Source of the DNA: Cubamyces lactineus
Lineage: Eukaryota; Basidiomycota; Agaricomycetes; Polyporales; Polyporaceae
Reading direction: 5' to 3'
DNA: 64,000 bases
Assembly: GCA_022376465.1 (NCBI GenBank)
Contig: JACDTU010000001.1
Location: 434,001 to 498,000 of the forward strand
Below, in pieces: positions 1 to 10,595 of this stretch. The position numbers and the translations under genes were made by a program. Numbering within the stretch: the stretch's first letter is position 1; each line of letters starts with the position of its first letter. The notes beneath the pieces are model-generated. The model was not told the origin of the DNA. It saw only the letters and a list, made by a program, of their open reading frames with translations, and did not search any database.

Positions 1-237
1 TTCGGTACGATGCTGCGCGAGATCTTGGAGATCACGTCGCAGGACAAGGAGGACGCGATCGCGGACGCGCTGGAGCAGGCAGGGGTGGCTGGGTCGGACT
101 GGGAGGAGGAGGAGAATGGGACAGGGTTGGGCAAGTCCGCGCGGGGCAAGTCCAGTGAGGAGGAGGAGGAGCAGGGCGAGGGTGCGAAGGAGGGGAAGGG
201 TCCGGAGGGACCTGCGGACATGGACACTGCGGAGTAG
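1..237 (+). CDS. 3' end of the antisense accessory gene of gypsy copy A1 (partial)
   Basis: This is the C-terminal part of the accessory gene that family-A elements carry antisense to gag-pol. The frame is open from the first base and ends at a stop at 235-237. It aligns through its whole length with the C-terminus of the antisense ORF at 45831-46565 of the complete copy: a helical stretch followed by an acidic Gly/Lys/Glu-rich tail ending in DMDTAE (DMDMAE in the other copy). A1 lies on the minus strand, so its antisense gene reads on plus. Finding the same reading frame in two copies supports it as a real gene. Its 5' part lies outside the window. Function is inferred only from the complete copy, which has a Zn2Cys6-like N-terminus. 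Confidence 0.7.
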   Translation, partial: FGTMLREILEITSQDKEDAIADALEQAGVAGSDWEEEENGTGLGKSARGKSSEEEEEQGEGAKEGKGPEGPADMDTAE

Positions 238-340
238 TGCGGAGTACGGACTTCGGACTACGGGCCTCATAGCTAGAACTTTGTAGTCCGAGCACGGAGT
301 TGAATGAGAAACCCGGTGGTGAGAAAACCAGTGTGAATCC

Positions 341-2628
341 TCAAGACAACTTAGCTAGAGGTCCGGGTTTGTCCAGATAAGCTGCGTGGAAGTCCGAAAC
401 TAGCTCCTGGGCATGTCTGAGCTCCGTGGTGAGAATCCACGAAGTTTCTTCGTCCGTACCTTCATAACCCGCCCATCGGACTAGGTACAGGAGTTGACAA
501 CTCCGACGCCGGCGGTCGATCTTGGAGTCAAGTATTTCTGAAATCTCGTACTCCAGTTCTCCGTCCACCAAGATCGGAGGTGGCGGAGTTTGGACACGGC
601 CGGGGATGGTGTTCGGAGTTGCAGGCTCGAGTTGCGAGACATGGAAAACAGGATGTACCGCGCGCATAGAGTCCGGTAGTCGGAGGGTGAAGGAGTGAGT
701 TCCGACCTGCGCGATGATAGTGAACGGACCTAAGAACTTTTTGGACAACTTTTTGGAAGGACGTGTAGTCCGGATGTGCTGAGCTCGGACATAGACCTGA
801 TCTCCGACCTTGAAGTCCGGCGTCGGTAGACGGTGCTTGTCCGCCTGTACTTGGTATCGGGCCTGGGCTTCAGAGATCTGTTGTCGGAGTTGGGTGTGGA
901 GTTCGTCGAGGTCGACAGCGTAGTCGCGAGCTCGAGCGGAGGTGAGGTCCCGCTCGGGGTAGACGAAGATGGCGGGGTTGTAGCCCTTGTTTGCGAAGAA
1001 CGGGGATATACCGGTAGTTGCGGACGGGGCGTTGTTGTACGCGAACTCCGCCAAGGGAAGGAGTTGGGACCAGTTGTCCTGCTGGTAGTTCGAGTAGATC
1101 CGGAGGTACTGCTCAAGGGTCTGGTTGACCCGCTCGGTTTGACCGTTGCCCTCCGGGTGATAACCGGAGGTGAAGTGAAGGCGCATGTCGAGGGCCTTAC
1201 CGAGGGAGCGGAAGAAGTGAGAGACGAACTCCGAGCCCCGATCGGAGGTAACGTGCGAGGGAACTCCGTGCTTGGAGAACACATGGAGTACGAACAAGTC
1301 CGCTAACTCCGAGGCTGTAAGCGTGTCGTGGGTAGGGATGAATACTGTATACCTTGCTTAGTGAGCCTGTTGACTACCACCAGGATCACGGTGTAGCCAG
1401 CTGAGTTCGGGAGTTGCTCGATGAGGTCCATGGAGATGGAGTTCCAGGGTCGCTCGGGGATCGGGAGTTGCTTCAAAGTTCCGTAGGGAAGATGCCGGGG
1501 GGCTTTAGCTCGTGCACAGGTAGTACAGGACTTACAGTAGTCCCGGATGAAGAGTCGAAGTCCGGGCCAGGCGTAGTCCCGCAGAACCAGGGCTTGCGTC
1601 TTGTTCTGTCCCCAGTGTCCGGCAGTAGGATGGTCATGACAAGCTTGGAGTACCCGAAGGCGGAGGTCGCCGGAGTTCGGGACATAGACCCGACCTGAGA
1701 GTCGGAGTAGTCCGTCTTCATCGCGGGACCATCGGGAGTTGCCTTCGGAGGCGAGCTTGAGTGCAGCGGATAGTTCGGAATCAGGGGTCGGGGTTGCTTG
1801 AGCGGACTTGATGTCCGAGAGGAGTTGTTCGGAGTCGAGGATGAAGGAAGCTCGGAGTATGGGGGGTCGGAGGTAGGTAGCCCAGAGGGACGCGGCGAGC
1901 TGCTCCTGGGTGAAGACCGGTCGGTAGTTGTGTGGGTTGACGACGGAGTAGTCACTGCCCCCCTCTTTTGGGTAGACGTCCCAACGGCGTGTCAGTGCGT
2001 CGGGCTTCGCTCCAAGCTTACCTGGCCGGAACCGGACTACGAGGTTGAACTGCGAGAGGAACTCCGGCCATCGGGCTTGGCGGCGAGTTAGTAACTTCGT
2101 AGTTGCGAAGTATACCAAGTTCTTGTGGTCCGTGACAACGTCGATCGGAGTTGCCGAACCTTCGAGGTAGTGCCGCCAGGTCTTGAAACATTCGAAGATC
2201 GCGAGGAGCTCCTTGTCGTGAGTGTCGTAGTTCAACTCTGCGCCGGTCAAGGTGCGGGAGTGGAAAGCAATGGGGTGGAGTTCACCGGACTCGGTGGTAA
2301 GGGAGAGAATGCCGGCGATGGCGTAGTCCGAGGTGTCGGTCTTGACGATGAGAGGTCGGTCGGGCATCCAGTGGTGTAGTACCGGAGCTGTCATGAACGC
2401 CTTCTTGAGAGCGTTAAACGAACTCCGACATTCCTCGGAGAAGTGCCAAGGCACGGACTTGCGGGTTAAGCGGGTCAGCGGTAGTACGATCTCGGAGTAG
2501 TTTGGAATAAACCGTCGATAGAAGTTCGCGAACCCCAGGAACGACTGTATGTCGCGGACCTTCCGGGGTTCGGGCCAATCCAAGATCGCTTTAACCTTCG
2601 ACTCCGCCATGGTAAGTCCGGTGGGAGA
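341..2628 (-). pseudogene. Ty3/gypsy pol fragment of copy A1: end of RT, RNase H, integrase, chromodomain
   Basis: This is the 3' part of the family-A polyprotein, closely similar to the intact pol at 42000-45725. From the 5' end it holds the RT thumb, RNase H, an integrase with an HHCC-type zinc domain and DDE core, and a chromodomain ending just before 341. It is broken. The protease and most of RT are missing through a deletion ending at 2629. A 5-bp insertion near 1348 shifts the frame inside integrase, splitting it into ORFs at 1303-2610 and 341-1297. Most amino-acid differences from the intact copy that I checked (for example R to W, T to M, V to I, E to K) fit C-to-T changes on one strand, often at CpG. 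It is not expected to make active protein. Confidence 0.9.
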
Positions 2629-2629
2629 G

Positions 2630-3662
2630 GGTCGCGGAGGGCCACTAGGGTCTTGGGCTTGCCGACCTCGGAGATGCGGTCCTTGAGACGGTTTGGAAGT
2701 CCGTCGTAGAACTGGTACCGGAGCGGAGCATTACCCCAGCGGGCTTGAGTAGCGAGGCGGGTGAACTGAGTGATGTACTTAGCTATCCGCTGGTTGTCGC
2801 CCATCCGGAGGTTCATCAGCTCGTGCTCCGCAGCTCCGGAGGCATCGTAAGGGCCGAAGTTCACTCGGAGTTCCTCCTGCAAGTGGTCGTAGGATGTGAG
2901 GAAGATGGGGGGGTTGTCCGAGTCGCCTTCGAGGAGGTAGGGCTCGAACCACTGTAGCGCGGTGCCCTTGAGGAAGGAGATGGCGTAGGTTACCTTCTTT
3001 TCATCGGAATCGAAGGTTCGGGGTCGGGCCTTGAAGACAAGTTCCAACTGCGTGAAGAAAGACCGGAGTTTGTTGGGGTCGGACCCGTTGAACTGGTCCG
3101 GCTCGCGGACATTGTGCCGCTCGTTGTTCGAAGGTTGGGTAACTGCCGGAGGTGGAGCGGTAGTACGTTTGAGAGTACGCGCGATGAGAGAGATCGTGGT
3201 CGCCAGTTGTGACTGAACTCAGTCTTCGGAGTTGGAGGAGTCCGAGCTTGAGCTGGTGTCGTCGTCTCCCGGTCCTTGTGGACCTTCCGGGTCGTTGTCC
3301 GGAGGACCTGGTGGACCTGGAGGGCCTGGCGGACCTGGAGGACCAGGCGGACCTGGGGGCCCACGGCTCGGACCTGAAGGCTGACCCTTGGAGAACAGGT
3401 TCCCCGGAGATGGCTCTCAGGGTACCTGCGATGCAGTCGCGGTAGAGATGACCAAAGGCTGAGGCGGGTCACCTTTGTTGTCCCCATCGGAGGACGCTTC
3501 GACGATTGTTCGAGCGAACTGCCCGCGGCGGCTCGGAGTAGCTTCTTCTTGCGTCGCTGAGTCGCCTCGGCGAGCTGTCCAGCCACTCCAGTTTTCGGCG
3601 GGGTCTTCTTGCTCTAGGGCGCGAGATTGAGTCTGAGTGCGAACTACGGTTCGAGTGGACAT
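2630..3662 (-). pseudogene. Ty3/gypsy gag fragment of copy A1
   Basis: This is the family-A Gag frame. It begins at ATG 3662 with MSTRTVVRTQ, matching the intact gag at 40534 almost residue for residue through the proline/glycine-rich linker and capsid region (motif ALQWFEPYL). Two in-frame TGA codons, at 3417-3419 and 3219-3221, stand where the intact copy has CGA (Arg), so translation would stop early. The 3' part, including the CCHC zinc knuckle, is gone: the sequence jumps at 2629/2630 straight into the RT region of pol. Gag would form the virus-like particle shell; this copy cannot. The adjacent 5' LTR is complete. Confidence 0.9.
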
Positions 3663-3693
3663 GTTGAGTGAAACCCGGTGAGTTCGGAAATAC

Positions 3694-4397
3694 TGTTAGG
3701 ACCGTGCCGTCCGGGGGTACAACTCCGGTGGTCGGGACTAGGACAGAGTTCGGGGTCGGAGTACGACCGGAGGTCGGACTAGCACTGATGTGAGGACTTT
3801 CGCGAAACTATTAGTAACGCACGGGTTCTGACTCGGTGTCCTCTATTTGCGGACTACGGAGTACGGACTTGACGGGACGGAGGTCGGACTTGGGAACGGG
3901 GTTGGGTCGGAAGGGGTGGTAGGAAGGGAACGAAGGTTGGTCGGACTAGGGGGTCAGGGTTGAGTGTCAGACTACGGACTAGGAGTCCAGTAAGACGAGT
4001 GTACAAGCTTATCGAGGTGTAACGAGATTTCCGAACTGAGTAGCTACTACATTCCGGGGCAGTATTTATACTAAGTCAGAAACCCGATAGAAACAATAAG
4101 AGATGTACGTGATAGGAAAGAGGAGAACGAAAGTACGAAGTAACTTGCCAAGGGTAAGATAACGCAGATAGCTCTGTAAGCAAAAGCCTCATGTAGGTAG
4201 CACCATGAGGGGTTATCTGAGACATGTAAGTCATGGGGTCGGGGGAAGTCCGAAGTACGGAGTACGAAGTGCGGAGTACGGAGAACGGGGTCGGGGGTAC
4301 GGGGTACAGAAGAGCGGAGTACGAAGAAGCGGAGTTCGTGATGCGGAGTACGGGGGTTCGGGGATCGGACTTCGGGGTTACAGCACGGAGCGTAACA
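3694..4397 (-). repeat. 5' LTR of gypsy copy A1
   Basis: In minus orientation the LTR begins TGTTACG at 4397 and ends CTAACA at 3694, about 704 bp. It matches the LTRs at 39856-40502, 35005-35693 and 52332-52990. The U3 start is built from short CCG-spaced repeats (CCGTACTCCG type). The gag start codon lies 32 bp downstream of the LTR end. The flanking target duplication cannot be checked because the other end of the element is outside the window; the outer flank here is GCCAG. Confidence 0.9.
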
Positions 4398-4399
4398 GC

Positions 4400-4720
4400 C
4401 AGTCTCTGTACAAGTAGCATGCAAGTACCTGAGTGCAATCCATGTGTGGCACATCGCGTAGGGCTGGCTGCCCCCACTCTCGGATGAGCAGCGGGAACAA
4501 ATCACCTGGTCCTTACGCAGGCTCGCAAACATCCAGCACCACCGCTGGACCCGACCACCACGGCCACCGGTCATGATACACATGCTAGAAGCTCTCAAGA
4601 ACAGCCTTGCACTGAGCGACCCATTCGAAGTGTACGTATGGGCTATTGCAGCATCAGTGTTCTGGGGCCTCATGCAATTTGGAGAAACCACTGTCCCCAC
4701 CTGGCACCAGTAGTTGCCAC
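4400..4720 (+). pseudogene. tyrosine recombinase fragment (DIRS/YR-type)
   Basis: Translation of the plus strand gives a stretch that lines up with the N-terminal half of the DIRS recombinase at 32452-33786. The shared layout is VWHI, then a hydrophilic linker, then a helix (MLEALKNSLALSDPFE), and then the box that in the intact enzyme reads SLARLGELTV. Here that box reads WGLMQFGETTV, so the position of the first catalytic Arg is Gln. In-frame stops and no C-terminal HxxR...Y box show it is a scrap. It is cut on the left by the A1 LTR and on the right by AT-rich foldback sequence. It is a different lineage from the DIRS relic to its right, which reads on the other strand. Confidence 0.6.
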
Positions 4721-4789
4721 TATAATAATCTAATAGCCCACATGCCTGGTGCACTTTCTGTGTATTTGATGGTCACCTCCTGTAATTGT

Positions 4790-6150
4790 AAAAAGGACAG
4801 GCCTGTACTGTACTATACAATACAATTCTATGGTCTTCTATACTATAATATATGTGTGCAAAGGGCTCTGTTTTATTCCATACTATTTTGTATACAGGCT
4901 TTGAAAGATCCTGTACTATTCTGTTTTATGTTCTGTACTATTCTATTGTACGTTCCAGCAGCTCTGTAAAACATTCTGTACAATTCTAGCAGCTCTATAA
5001 AATTTGCTGTACAATCCTAAAAGCTTTGTACAATAACCTGTACAATAACCTGTACAATTCTGTATTCAGTGATACTATGGGCACTTTTTTGAATGCGTTG
5101 TGGGCGCTTTTTGGACGCTTTGTGGGCGCTTTTTCGGGCGCTTTTTGGCGCTTTTTTTGTGTCCAAATTGGGTAGGCATATTCAACACCTCCCTCCCCCC
5201 CTTCTGGGGCCCTATTAGGGCACCCTATTGGGCCCAAAATATGCATAGAATGTATGTATATGCTGTAGTACATCTCTGTGTGCATGGTAATGCAATAGGG
5301 CAGGGAAAGTAGCCTAAAAATGCAACCCTAGAACAGGGGCTACCAGGAGGGGACCACTACTGGGTGCCTAGCATGGCTCCCTCTGGGTCAATTCCTGTGA
5401 GTAATATATCATTCAAAAGGTGTTTGAAAGGGCTTTCCAACGCATATTTATGCAGGAGGAACCATGCAGAATTGGTAGAGATATGGACCATCGCATTTTC
5501 GCTAAAAATGGCCATTTTGTTTCCTTGATTGCTCAGCACACAGGGGTCCCCTCATGTTGCCCTTGGTACCGTTAGATTCGTGTTTTTAAGGGCTCTCCAA
5601 CAGTAGTAAATACATTGCATTCTAACCACATGCATTGTCGCCCTCCTCCTGCCCCTCCCCCACTTACCCACCTTATAGCTCCTGCAGTTCTTTGTATTTC
5701 TCTGTAACGTTTTTTATCCTTGTAGTATACATATAGAACTATGTACTTACCGCTTTTTACGCCCTAATATGGCCTACCCCCAATGGAATCCATCTAGGTG
5801 CATTTTCGCACTTTTCAGATTCTCCCCTCCATATCTCTGCACCCAGAGCAGCTATTGCCTTCGTTTTCTTGCATTTTGTGCCTAGACATTGTTACTACAT
5901 GTCTGTAGAAGCTCATCCTTATTGGATGTGGAGATCAGAATTGAGCTCCTTATCAGCTGTAGCAGGCAGATCCTGTTTTGGCTTACATCCAGGACAATAT
6001 TTCCCAATCAGATAGCACAGTCATATTCAGCTCGTCTATAGCTACCCGGAACAGCAGGAATCATGAGATTCGGATGAGTGGTTGCAAAAATATGGCCAGA
6101 GGCACCAAATGCTGCCTGTTCATTATCAGATCGCATGCCTCGACCGTTCC
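4790..6150. repeat. relic single arm of the palindromic foldback element
   Basis: The stretch 5080-6150 matches one arm of the large palindrome at 46568-51446: first the GGGCGCTTTTT-rich tract, then a box around ATATTCAACACC, then the arm interior through TCTATAGCTACC, and then about 70 bp matching the palindrome loop (ending near CTGCCTGTTCA). Only one arm plus part of the loop is present. Upstream, 4790-5070 is a loose AT-rich array of CTGTACAATTCT-like units, equivalent in position to the minisatellite in the palindrome arms but different in sequence. I see no coding capacity. It ends abruptly against the RNase H end of a DIRS-like relic. Confidence 0.75.
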
Positions 6151-6164
6151 TGGATGGCCACTGT

Positions 6165-7530
6165 CAGTCCATGGTGCTGGGTAACTAACAGTCCCAGCTC
6201 CACTGCAAGAGCCTCTGCCCATCCAATATCGTACTGTTGGCATGGGCCCACGTGGATGCCTGAGGCGTAAGCCCACATTGCCCAGAAAGGGCCGACCACT
6301 ACTCCTATCCCAAACATTGAGCTTGCATCTCCCCACCAGCCAATGTCGGCCGGCTCGCTGCTCGCTATTGCAATCTCATTTGGCAGCTTCTTAAGGAGGT
6401 TCGAGATCCAATGGAGGTCGGCATGCACTGGGTCAGGGCTCTGGAGCTTTGCCCAGTGTGACCGGAAACCCACTGCGAACTTGGCTACGGACCATGTGAA
6501 CGGCCGTATAAGCAGAAAGCAGAAAGATTGTCCCAAGGTGGATGAGCTTCCCGTGTAGGTGGGCAGCCTCTTTCATCAAGGCTCTGTGCCCGTGAGTTGT
6601 CCATGTGGATATGAGCTGACAGATTGCGGATACCTTTTCTTCTGGCATGCTGACTGTCCATGCGTTGAGGTCCCAGATGAACCCTGTGAAATGCTGTGCA
6701 GTGGCGAAACACCATATCTTGGTTGTGCTCCATGGCACTCGGGCTTGTTCCAACTCTGCTAGGAAGTCGAGTTCTGAGTAGAATTGGTGGTGCAGCCATA
6801 TGACGAAGAAGTCGTCGACCCATTTTTGGATTGGTCCGAAACCGTGAGCCTCATAGAGAGCCACAAGCATGTCCACAATTGAGCCAAAGACGCCTGCACT
6901 TGATGACAGCCCAAAGCACAGGGCAAAGTCTATATAGACCTTCCCTCCCCAGGATACACACAGCACGTTCTGCTGGTCCGGCCGGACTGGTGTGATGCAG
7001 TATGCTGCTGAGATGTCAAACGTAGCTGCCTCGCAGCCTGGCGGTAGGCTCAGTATGAGTGCAGATACTTCCTCAAATGTTCCCCAAGCTGTCGGGAATG
7101 CATCTGGGTCGACACCCGCGTTGATGGACTCGGTACAGGGCTAGTTACAATACTTCATATTATAATTTGGTGTGAAATGTGAGACAGGTGGTGCGTACAT
7201 CATTACAAGGGTACGATAGGTCCTGGACTAACCAAAATTTGTCCGAGTTTGGTTTTGGGACGAGGCCCAGTGGCACCATTCGGAACGGGCGGATGGCTGC
7301 CTCTAGCTCGTCTGGAGTGTATGCCTTAGCGTATCAGCCTGCCGCCTGCTCCTCTGCTATGTACATGTCGATGAAGGTAGGGTCGAGTTGGAACGATGAG
7401 TGGTTGTTGCATATGACCATTTTGGTGATGGGCTCTGTGATGCCTACGTCGAAGCCCTCCTGGATGCCTCTGATGATGTGGCTCCATTGAGGAAGGATGT
7501 TAGCGTTGTTGAGCATTTGCTCTAGCGCGT
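6165..7530 (-). pseudogene. DIRS-like reverse transcriptase/RNase H relic
   Basis: Pieces on the minus strand match the RT/RNase H of the intact DIRS-like ORF at 30567-32591. They are: an N-terminal piece with DVGITEPITKM and later LGLVPKP (around 7490-7150); the palm with GFGPIQKWVDDFFVIW (WVDD catalytic box, 6966-6800); a HFTGFIWDL box; and an RNase H piece with GWWGDASS and IGWAEALAVELG (about 6370-6200). Stops and frameshifts separate them. The gene is truncated at its 3' end by the foldback relic and has no recombinase attached. It lies downstream of the gag-like exons at 7775-9448 in the same orientation, as expected for one element. Confidence 0.8.
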
Positions 7531-7774
7531 CTGGGTCCAAGGGTGTGACCACCCTTCTAGGATCAGGCCATGGCGCACTGGCCTGCACTGTGGGCCGTTG
7601 TGCCACAGATGCTGCAGCCATGGTGGTTTGCGCAGCTGGCGCGGTTGCGACAGGCAGACTGCAGGGCATACAAAAAGCAGAATGCTGGACTGTTCGGCCC
7701 AGTGAGGGCATTGGGGCTTCTGGATATCAATGAGAGGGGCGCAACTGGGCGACTGGTGGTGGTAACGGTCGCCT

Positions 7775-9448
7775 GACAGGTGCTCGGGAGGTGGCCGTCT
7801 GTGCCACAGCGAAAGCACCGGCCTGGAGCTGCAGCTCCAGGCGTGTCTATGTGCGGTCATTTGTTGTCCCTGGGTAGAGCATTGCTGCTCGGTAGGCGAC
7901 AACCATCGCGGTGCTGCAGCTGGGGCGTTCTTGCAGCTTGTTGTGCCAGCATCCCGGTGTTCTTCCATTGGAAGTGATCATTGATCACCATGGTGACACG
8001 CACCTCGTTCCTCATGCCAAGGTCGTGTTGTGGTTCCGCCACGGCCATCTCTTGCTCCTGTGTGTCGTACAAGAACACCGCATGCCAATCTGTTAAGGCT
8101 GCTAGGCGGGTGACCGTGCAATGGTGCGCTTCTAGTGCCTGTGCACGCTCCTCTCCGTGGTACGTGCAGACTAGCTTGACGACCATCTTGCCGGCAGCCA
8201 TCCAGTCGGCAACAGATATGCTTCTCTTGCCAGTGTGGTTGAGGCTTCGGTCTGCTGTGAGCGCTATGACCAGGCTGTCATTGTCCTGTGGGCTCACCAC
8301 TGTGCGCGCCGCTGGCATGAGTTGTGAGTATGGCACGTAGTGACCTAGTCGCACTGTGCAGTTGACCTTGGGGTGCACAGCTGTAGGTAAAAAGATCAAT
8401 GTTAGCGTTGTATGATGGGTGTGACGATGCGAGGAGGGGCATGTAGGGGCGCAGCAACGTGTGTGTGGTGGAGTGTGACAAGTGATGGACAGGCGCCGGG
8501 GTGGGAGCCAGCTTCGGCCACCCTCCCTTGCGCCGCGGCGTGCACCTCGGTGTGTTGTGTGACGTGCATTTACAATGTGAAAACACTAAAGCAATGCGCA
8601 TGATAAGGCAGCATGGTTGCGACCATGGAGGATGCCCCATACAGGCACTGCCCTGCTTGCCCGGTGGGCTGTGGGCTCTGCCCCACTTCGGGAGAGTGGT
8701 ATGAGCTCACAGCCCCTCTCCAGCCCCCGTAATCCCATGCAGGAAACCCCAGGACCGGTTTACTCACCTAAGCTGAGCACATCTGCGTGATAGCCCGGGA
8801 CTATCGCTGGTAGCTGCCGCACTGTGGCGCTGTCGCTCAATGCTGTCCATGCGATCATGGCTTGCCGGGTCTGCTCCACAATGGTGCTGGGTGCCACCAA
8901 GATCAGTTGCGGGTCAGCAGCTTCTCCACAGTTTTGTGGTGTGCCCTGATGGCTGCTGCCCTGCCCTTCTAACTGTGTGATTTGGGCCAGCAGCTCCTCG
9001 ACCAGTGGTGCCACGTGGTGGGCTGCCGGTTGGGCCGGTTGGGGAGCCGGTTGTTGGACTGGCTGCTGGGCCGGCTGCTGTGGCTGCTGGTCTGCTTGCT
9101 GGGCACGGGAGGGTGCGGGTTGTTGCGGGGCCGGTGGTGGGACTGGTTGCTGTCTGGGATTTGGCCCCTGCACCGCCGCAGCTGTCCCGCCTTATGGTGC
9201 TGGCCCTGCCTGTCCTCCTTGCTGGGCCTGCGTGGCTTGGGTGCGCTGGCTCCTGCGCAGGGGGGGGCACGCTGTGGTGCCGGCGCCAGCGGTTGTCCCT
9301 GTTGCTGTCCCGCCTGCTGTGTCGCTGGTGGGGTTGGCCCCTGTGTCGGGTCTGACACTCGAGAAGCTGTCGCACTTCCTGCCAATCCGGCTGGTCTCGG
9401 CTCGTTTGATGGGAGATTTAGGTCGCTTGGTACATTGATTGCTGTCAT
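7775..9448 (-). pseudogene. DIRS-like gag relic with an intron and zinc knuckle
   Basis: The minus-strand frame opens near 9448 with a Pro/Gln-rich low-complexity region (PAQQPVQQPAPQPAQPAAH) and a short helical segment. It then meets a consensus donor AG|GTGAGT at 8767 and an acceptor CTACAG at 8381, with CTAAC-type sequence before it. Removing 8381-8767 (387 nt) keeps the frame and joins to AVHPKVNC at 8380, followed by a 180-residue domain equivalent in position to the Gag body of the intact DIRS element. Around 7850-7775 another frame shows a CCHC knuckle, CFRCGTDGHLPSTC, so at least one frameshift separates body and knuckle. Role by family: nucleic-acid-binding Gag-like protein. It is not functional as it stands. 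Confidence 0.65.
8381..8767 (-). other. predicted intron in the DIRS-like gag relic
   Basis: Donor AG|GTGAGT at 8767, acceptor CTACAG at 8381, and a CTAAC branch-like motif about 25 nt upstream of the acceptor. The interior holds stops in all frames. Splicing joins ...VLSL to AVHPKV in frame. Confidence 0.55.
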
Positions 9449-9499
9449 TTTTGATTGGGTCGGTGCGGTCTTCCAGATTGGTCGTGCGACAGGATCTAG

Positions 9500-10595
9500 A
9501 AGCTAGAAATTGAAGAGTACCGTAATGCCGGGCTGTTCATAGCCCTTTGAGGTGCAAGGACGATGGGAGAGGGAGAGAAAATTTGGCGCAGCATAGATGC
9601 CTGCGCTCAGCTGGACATTGGGCGCTGGCCTCTCAGGTTCGGCCGGCCCCTGCTCAGATGACATAAAGATTAGCCCATGTCTGGACTGCTCCACACCTTA
9701 GTTCCACATTGCTGACCAGGCCTTTGAGTTGTCCAGTACTATTGTTGGCTGCAAGGAGACCTATTGTCTCTGACCTATCACATGGTCTTGGTATGTAATT
9801 TCTGTATGTCTCTTCACTGACTATGTTCATCATTGAACCAGCGTCAACTATGGCCTTAATCGGCATTCCGTCACAGTGCATCATTATTCCTATGAGTGGC
9901 CTCTTTGATTGAAGATGAACCATGGCTGCCAATATATTTTCAGGCACATTAAGTGACTTCGGGGTAGTCTCCGTAGCAGTCTGTCTTCTGTTTTTAATGA
10001 CATCCTGAAGACACTGAGTGATCTCTTGTGATGTCCCAATGACTTCTCCAACCGACATTGTCAACGGTGTATTGAAAATGCGGTCCAATATATTCATTGG
10101 CTGTACATGTTGAGAGACTTTTGATTGCATTGGCTGCTGTTTTGGAGCTGACTCCAATGGTTTCTTACCCGATGACTTCTCCTGTCCTGTTGTGGGCTTG
10201 ATACTGTCCTCCATGACAATATCCTCATCCTTTGAAGGATCAAAAGTAGGCTGATGTATCTCCACTAGTTGCATTCCAGATGGTCTCTCTACTGACTTAG
10301 CCCTAGTCTTGCCCTTATTTTTGTCAGTGGATTTGTCCTTAGCCCATTCTGGTTTTGCTGGAGGGAATACACCTTCAAATCTTGTCTTCCTTAATGACCT
10401 TGTCTGATCTCTCGACTGGAAATGCAAATGCTTCATCATCTTTCTCGTCATCTGAGTCAGTTTTGTCTTCAGATTCTGAGATGACAGGTCCGAATGAGAT
10501 GAAGTTCGCCTGGGCTGTAGACCGGTGGCGTTGTACGGCTGACCCAATTGGTTCATCCCTTCTTCACTGAATGAAAGACCCATCTGCCATGACAT
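9500..10595 (-). pseudogene. retroelement aspartic protease region (family E)
   Basis: The minus-strand ORF 9654-10595 (313 aa) is Lys/Ser/Gln-rich at first and ends with a retropepsin-like region: PLIGIMMHCDGMPIKAIVDAG, then IVSEETYRNY, then ETIGLLAANNSTGQLKG. The catalytic triplet is D-A-G rather than D-T/S-G. It follows the Gag ORF 10564-11622 with a short overlap in a different frame, consistent with a Gag-Pol frameshift. The RT that should follow is absent: downstream sequence (9500-9650) carries a short unrelated-looking frame and then the DIRS relic. Codon use is AT-rich, unlike family A, so this is a separate lineage. Gypsy affiliation is likely but rests only on layout. Confidence 0.6.

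Noticed and set aside
1798..2091. Plus-strand frames within the A1 pol region
   Set aside because: They are shadows of the minus-strand RNase H/integrase coding sequence; mirrored counterparts occur over the intact pol.
4790..5100. Possible CRISPR-like array in the AT-rich repeats
   Set aside because: Units are irregular, with no constant repeat/spacer pattern, and the genome is fungal.
8977..9506. Plus-strand Gly/Trp/Cys-rich frames of 116-174 aa
   Set aside because: They are reverse readings of the Gln/Pro-rich gag N-terminus; repeated CTG/GGC codons keep frames open on the wrong strand.
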